Source: Gammaproteobacteria bacterium UBA7449 (GTDB lineage: Bacteria > Pseudomonadota > Gammaproteobacteria > Pseudomonadales > Pseudohongiellaceae). Taken from it: a stretch of 9,840 nt of DNA. A program made the position numbers and the translations under genes. Below, piece by piece: positions 7,166 through 9,840 of the stretch. The stretch is taken from the NCBI GenBank assembly GCA_002477465.1, contig DLPV01000040.1, positions 32,185-42,024 on the forward strand. Reading direction: 5' to 3'. The first letter of the stretch is position 1. Every line of letters starts with the position of its first letter. Below the pieces are notes generated by a model. The model ran no database searches. It was not told the DNA's origin and saw only the letters and a program-made list of their open reading frames with translations.

Positions 7166-7746
7166 GCTATTTGCCCCGAGGCGCGTAACACGCCATTGAT
7201 ATAGTGTTCATAGGCACCGCAGCGGCACAGATTTCCTGACAAGCCGGCGCGAACTTCTTCACGGCTAGGTCGTGGGTTGCTGTTCAGCAGGGCGACTGCC
7301 GACATCACCTGACCTGGCGTGCAGAATCCGCACTGAGGCGAATTCTCATCAATGAATGCTTGCTGTACTGCATGCAGAGTGCCATCTGCAGACTTGACGC
7401 CTTCGATGGAAACTACTGCTTTGTCCTTGACGTTATGGGTCAGGACCGAGCAGGCATAGTTGGGAACACCGTCGATTAACACTGTGCAGGCGCCACATTC
7501 ACCGCGGTTGCAACCAATCTTGGTGCCGGTGAGATCCAGTTTGTAGCGCAAGGTGTAGGCGAGTGTCTCCGAGGGCATGACATCCACCGGTCGACTGCGG
7601 CCGTTGATGTTCAGCGTTATCAAGCGCTCGGCGGCTCCAGCCCCCGATTGGGCATTGGCGAGGTAGACTCCGGCACCGGTTGTAGCGGCAGCACCGGAGA
7701 AAATTACCCCCTTGATAAAACGTCTGCGTGTGAGTTTGGAATTCAC
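7162..7746 (-). CDS. Tat-exported [2Fe-2S] subunit of the molybdenum oxidoreductase (PaoA-like)
   Basis: Small electron-transfer subunit with two [2Fe-2S] clusters. The N-terminus has a twin-arginine signal (TRRRFIKG, residues 6-13), a hydrophobic core and a likely cleavage site near ANAQ (30-33). Cys79, 84, 87 and 99 form the plant-ferredoxin-type cluster (GCNRGECGAC). Cys139, 142, 174 and 176 form the second one (QCGFCTPG and NLCRCG). All eight ligands are present and the length (194 aa) is normal. The start is GTG 7746, with CGGAG 8 nt upstream; it directly precedes the signal peptide. It is the first gene of the operon and overlaps the next by 4 nt. Since it alone carries a Tat signal, it probably pulls the folded, cofactor-loaded complex to the periplasm, as proposed for PaoABC. 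Confidence 0.95.
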   Translation of the reverse strand: MNSKLTRRRFIKGVIFSGAAATTGAGVYLANAQSGAGAAERLITLNINGRSRPVDVMPSETLAYTLRYKLDLTGTKIGCNRGECGACTVLIDGVPNYACSVLTHNVKDKAVVSIEGVKSADGTLHAVQQAFIDENSPQCGFCTPGQVMSAVALLNSNPRPSREEVRAGLSGNLCRCGAYEHYINGVLRASGQIA

Positions 7747-8098
7747 TGGCTTAGCTCCGTTTTTAAGTTGAGTAAATACATACAGTTAGCAGGGCTTTAG
7801 TATGCTTGTTTTTATAAGGTTTACTGCGCATATAGCTACCCACGAGGCTAGACTTTTTCCTCCCCAAAAGCAATATGACCGCAGCGCGTGGAACCTCTAC
7901 AGAGCCCGTAAAACCTGGGTTTTACCTCTATTGCGAATAAAAAATCACACACTGTCACAAAAAGCCCCCATTTGGCGCGGTGAATGCGCCTGTTAGACCA
8001 TGTCAGCAAACGCAGGAAATTGACTGGATTTATCAGTCACTTTGCACGCAGAATCTGCTGCTGGTGCTATCAGTCATGCAGCGGAGTCCAGAATTACA
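7747..8098. promoter_or_regulatory. 352-nt divergent intergenic region with an operator-like palindrome
   Basis: This gap separates the oxidoreductase operon (minus) from the peptidase gene (plus), so promoters for both should lie here. I could not find a clean -35/-10 pair; AT-rich TATAAA and CATACT elements on the minus strand at about 7780-7820 are possible -10 boxes. An inverted repeat GTAAAACC-TG-GGTTTTAC (7908-7925) and a weaker one GGCGC/GCGCC (7974-7990) could be operator sites or short hairpins. An open frame at 7802-7996 has no family resemblance and no supporting signals. Confidence 0.45.
7908..7925. promoter_or_regulatory. 18-bp inverted repeat, possible operator
   Basis: Arms GTAAAACC and GGTTTTAC are perfect inverted copies around a 2-bp centre, about 160 nt from the GTG of the oxidoreductase operon and about 170 nt from the peptidase start. 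The form suits a dimeric regulator. No T tract follows, so it is not a typical terminator. No regulator gene is present in the window. Confidence 0.3.
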
Positions 8099-9721
8099 GT
8101 GATCCAGAAAAGCAATGCAAGCAAAGCCATCACGGTGCTTTGCGCCGTAACAAGCCTGTGCGGCCCAGCAGCCCTGCAGGCGCAGACCTTTACCGAAGCC
8201 ATGATCACCATTGCCGAGCGCACGAACTATGCGCGCACTTCAAGCTTCCAGGAAGTGGTGGACGTTATCGACGCCCTGGACCGGGAGTCCGAATTCATGC
8301 ACAGGGAAACGCTGCTGCTCACCCGGGAGGGTCGCGATGTGCCTGTCGTGGTGCTGGCGAATCCTGCGGTGACCAGTCCCGAAGCAGCAGCGGCATCCGG
8401 CAAACCCGTCATCTACATCCAGGGCAACATCCACGGTGGGGAAGTGGAGGGCAAGGAAGCATCGCTGATTGCCATGCGCGACATTCTCTTCGGTGACAAG
8501 CAGCATTTGCTGGACAATCAAATACTGGTTTTTGTGCCTATCTACAATGCCGACGGCAATGATGCCATGGCAGAGAACTCCCGACCTAACCAAGAGTTGA
8601 GTCCAGTCATGGCAGGCATACGCACCGCCCACGGCTATGATTTAAATCGCGACGGCATGATCATGGAGGCGGATGAAACCCAGGCGCTTTACAGCAATGT
8701 GATTCAACGCTGGGATCCGGATTTGCTTGTTGACCTGCACACAACAAATGGCACCTGGCACGGTAACGCGCTTACCTATGCGCCCTCATACCACACTGCT
8801 GGCGATGCCAGTACTTCAGATTACACCAGTGACGTCATGCTTCCCGCGATCAAGCGAACGGTTAAGGAGAAATTCAATCTAAATTTTGACTGGTACGGCG
8901 GTTACAACTATCGAGACTGGCCGCCAACCGAGCTGCGCACTTACCATCACGCACCACGCTATATTACCAATCATATGGCGCTGCGAAATCGCATGGCGAT
9001 TCTCAGCGAAACCTTCTCCCATGATCGCTTCTATAAACGCGTGCATGCCGCCAATGCCTTCGTTGAAGAGATTCTCGAATACACTCACCTGCACGGCGAA
9101 CAAATTCAACGCATCAATGCCGAGGCCGATGCCCGCGTTGCCGACTCAAGCATAGGGCAGAAGAAGGGCGTGCAGTTCACCATGGTGCCACTCGATGAAC
9201 CGCTGGACTTGCTCACCTATAGCTACATCCCTTACCAGAAGGCTGATGGCTCGACCGACTTCGTACGCAGCTCTGAACTGGTCACCATTGAGGGCGTTGC
9301 CAACTACAATGCATTCGAGGCAAGCAAGACAGCAACAGTACCAAGTGACTATATTTTTAGTGCCGCATTCTCCGGGCTAGCGGAAAAACTAGAAGCTCAT
9401 GGCATCTGGGTAGAAGTACTGGAAGCAGATGCTCAGTTTACCGGCGAACAGTTTGTCATCAATGAAATCGGCAAACAAAGCTATGTGCAAAACGGCCACA
9501 CCAATAGTCTGCTGCGTGGCGAATTCATTGAATCTATAAAGACATTTTCCCGTGGTGACTATGTGGTCTCAATGAATGACCGATTGGCGAACCTGATTTT
9601 CTATTTGCTGGAGCCGGAGTCTGATGACGGGCTGGCGTATTGGAATTTGTTTGACGACTATCTAGAGGGTCAGTTGCAGGAATCAGATACAGCAGATTAT
9701 CCAGTCTTTAAAGCACTCTAA
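8099..9721 (+). CDS. Secreted M14-family zinc metallopeptidase (carboxypeptidase-like)
   Basis: Predicted exported zinc peptidase or amidohydrolase acting outside the cytoplasmic membrane. GTG 8099 (540 aa) is my preferred start: it gives a compact Sec signal peptide with lysines, a hydrophobic core (AITVLCAVTSL) and cleavage after AALQA. A GCGGAG lies about 12 nt upstream; an upstream TTG 8042 is the alternative. Zinc ligands are His112 and Glu115 in NIHGGEVEGKE and His214 in LVDLHTTNG. Substrate-binding Arg184 is in YDLNRDG, and the catalytic Glu is probably Glu304 in ILSETFSHD. The C-terminal portion, about residues 420-535, including LEPESDDGLAYWNLFDDYL, is typical of large secreted M14 proteins. 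The family contains carboxypeptidases and succinylglutamate desuccinylase-like enzymes; the true substrate is open. It is transcribed away from the oxidoreductase operon and has no obvious partner gene. Confidence 0.9.
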   Translation: MIQKSNASKAITVLCAVTSLCGPAALQAQTFTEAMITIAERTNYARTSSFQEVVDVIDALDRESEFMHRETLLLTREGRDVPVVVLANPAVTSPEAAAASGKPVIYIQGNIHGGEVEGKEASLIAMRDILFGDKQHLLDNQILVFVPIYNADGNDAMAENSRPNQELSPVMAGIRTAHGYDLNRDGMIMEADETQALYSNVIQRWDPDLLVDLHTTNGTWHGNALTYAPSYHTAGDASTSDYTSDVMLPAIKRTVKEKFNLNFDWYGGYNYRDWPPTELRTYHHAPRYITNHMALRNRMAILSETFSHDRFYKRVHAANAFVEEILEYTHLHGEQIQRINAEADARVADSSIGQKKGVQFTMVPLDEPLDLLTYSYIPYQKADGSTDFVRSSELVTIEGVANYNAFEASKTATVPSDYIFSAAFSGLAEKLEAHGIWVEVLEADAQFTGEQFVINEIGKQSYVQNGHTNSLLRGEFIESIKTFSRGDYVVSMNDRLANLIFYLLEPESDDGLAYWNLFDDYLEGQLQESDTADYPVFKAL

Positions 9722-9744
9722 ATCTTGTGAGGCGGCGCACGAAG

Positions 9745-9780
9745 TGGGCTCTCACTGCTGGACACGCCGTAAACCCCGGC
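9745..9780. repeat. Possible single arm of a REP-type palindromic element
   Basis: The stretch starting GGGCTCTCACTGCTGGACAC and running on through CGCCGTAAACCCC resembles one arm of repetitive extragenic palindromes I recall from marine gammaproteobacteria. No matching complementary arm occurs before the window end, so it would be a half element. This rests on memory of the motif and on its position just after a stop codon, not on a search. Confidence 0.3.
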
Positions 9781-9785
9781 CCAGC

Positions 9786-9804
9786 CACCAATAATAGATT
9801 GGTG
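9786..9804. other. Perfect small hairpin downstream of the peptidase gene
   Basis: Arms CACCAAT (9786-9792) and ATTGGTG (9798-9804) pair perfectly around a 5-nt loop (AATAG). No T tract follows, so termination is doubtful. It may stabilise the 3' end of the peptidase mRNA or belong to a repeat element. Confidence 0.4.
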
Positions 9805-9818
9805 TCGTTCGGCTGCGC

Positions 9819-9836
9819 AGGAAGCTATCGCTTCCT
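9819..9836. other. Second perfect hairpin at the right edge
   Basis: Arms AGGAAGC (9819-9825) and GCTTCCT (9830-9836) pair perfectly around TATC. The window ends 4 nt later, so a following T tract or repeat context cannot be seen. It could be a terminator stem or a repeat unit. Confidence 0.4.
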
Positions 9837-9840
9837 AACC

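Noticed and set aside
7802..7996. 64-codon frame in the divergent intergenic region
   Set aside because: No good ribosome binding site and no recognisable motif. It overlaps the likely promoter region.
8240..8632. Minus-strand frame of 130 codons within the peptidase gene
   Set aside because: It covers the zinc-binding region of the M14 peptidase on the other strand and looks like no family.
1..9840. CRISPR arrays, tRNA or rRNA genes, phage or transposase genes
   Set aside because: I looked for repeat-spacer periodicity, cloverleaf-like segments, and integrase or transposase motifs, and found none.

Overview
The window looks like an accessory stretch of a gram-negative, probably gammaproteobacterial, chromosome. 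The basis is the KefC-like, AlaX-like and HemH-like sequences, the Tat-exported molybdo-flavoprotein operon, and the normal Shine-Dalgarno sites. The genus cannot be named from sequence alone.

Layout. Positions 1-356 hold no gene. Positions 357-836 are gene debris: the 5' end of a KefC-type K+/H+ antiporter gene (plus strand, frameshifted near 414) abuts, at about 540, the 5' end of an AlaX-type Ala-tRNA editing gene (minus strand). Both have lost their 3' parts. Next comes an intact ferrochelatase gene, hemH (1103-2146), with an internal cysteine cluster that suggests an iron-sulfur-binding subtype. A membrane histidine kinase follows (2296 to about 3420). It is broken first in a run of seven C right after the phospho-acceptor motif, and again around the G2 box. 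A 29-codon hydrophobic ORF with a good ribosome binding site (3495-3584) ends just before a strong bidirectional terminator (3617-3652).

The minus-strand operon 7746-3723 encodes a three-subunit xanthine dehydrogenase/aldehyde oxidoreductase of the PaoABC kind: a Tat-signal [2Fe-2S] subunit, then the molybdopterin subunit, then the FAD subunit with four extra cysteines. Junctions are tight (a 4-nt ATGA overlap and an 8-nt gap). Only the small subunit carries a Tat signal, so the complex is probably exported as a folded unit to the periplasm. Across a 352-nt divergent intergenic region lies a secreted M14-family zinc metallopeptidase (8099-9721). The window ends in a noncoding stretch with two perfect small hairpins and a sequence resembling one arm of a REP-type element.

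Functionally, the only clear multi-gene unit is the molybdenum oxidoreductase operon. The first 3.5 kb shows heavy gene decay around hemH. I did not see a convincing new defence or mobile system. The most unusual items are the decayed gene junction, the hemH cysteine cluster, the 29-codon ORF and the variant oxidoreductase.
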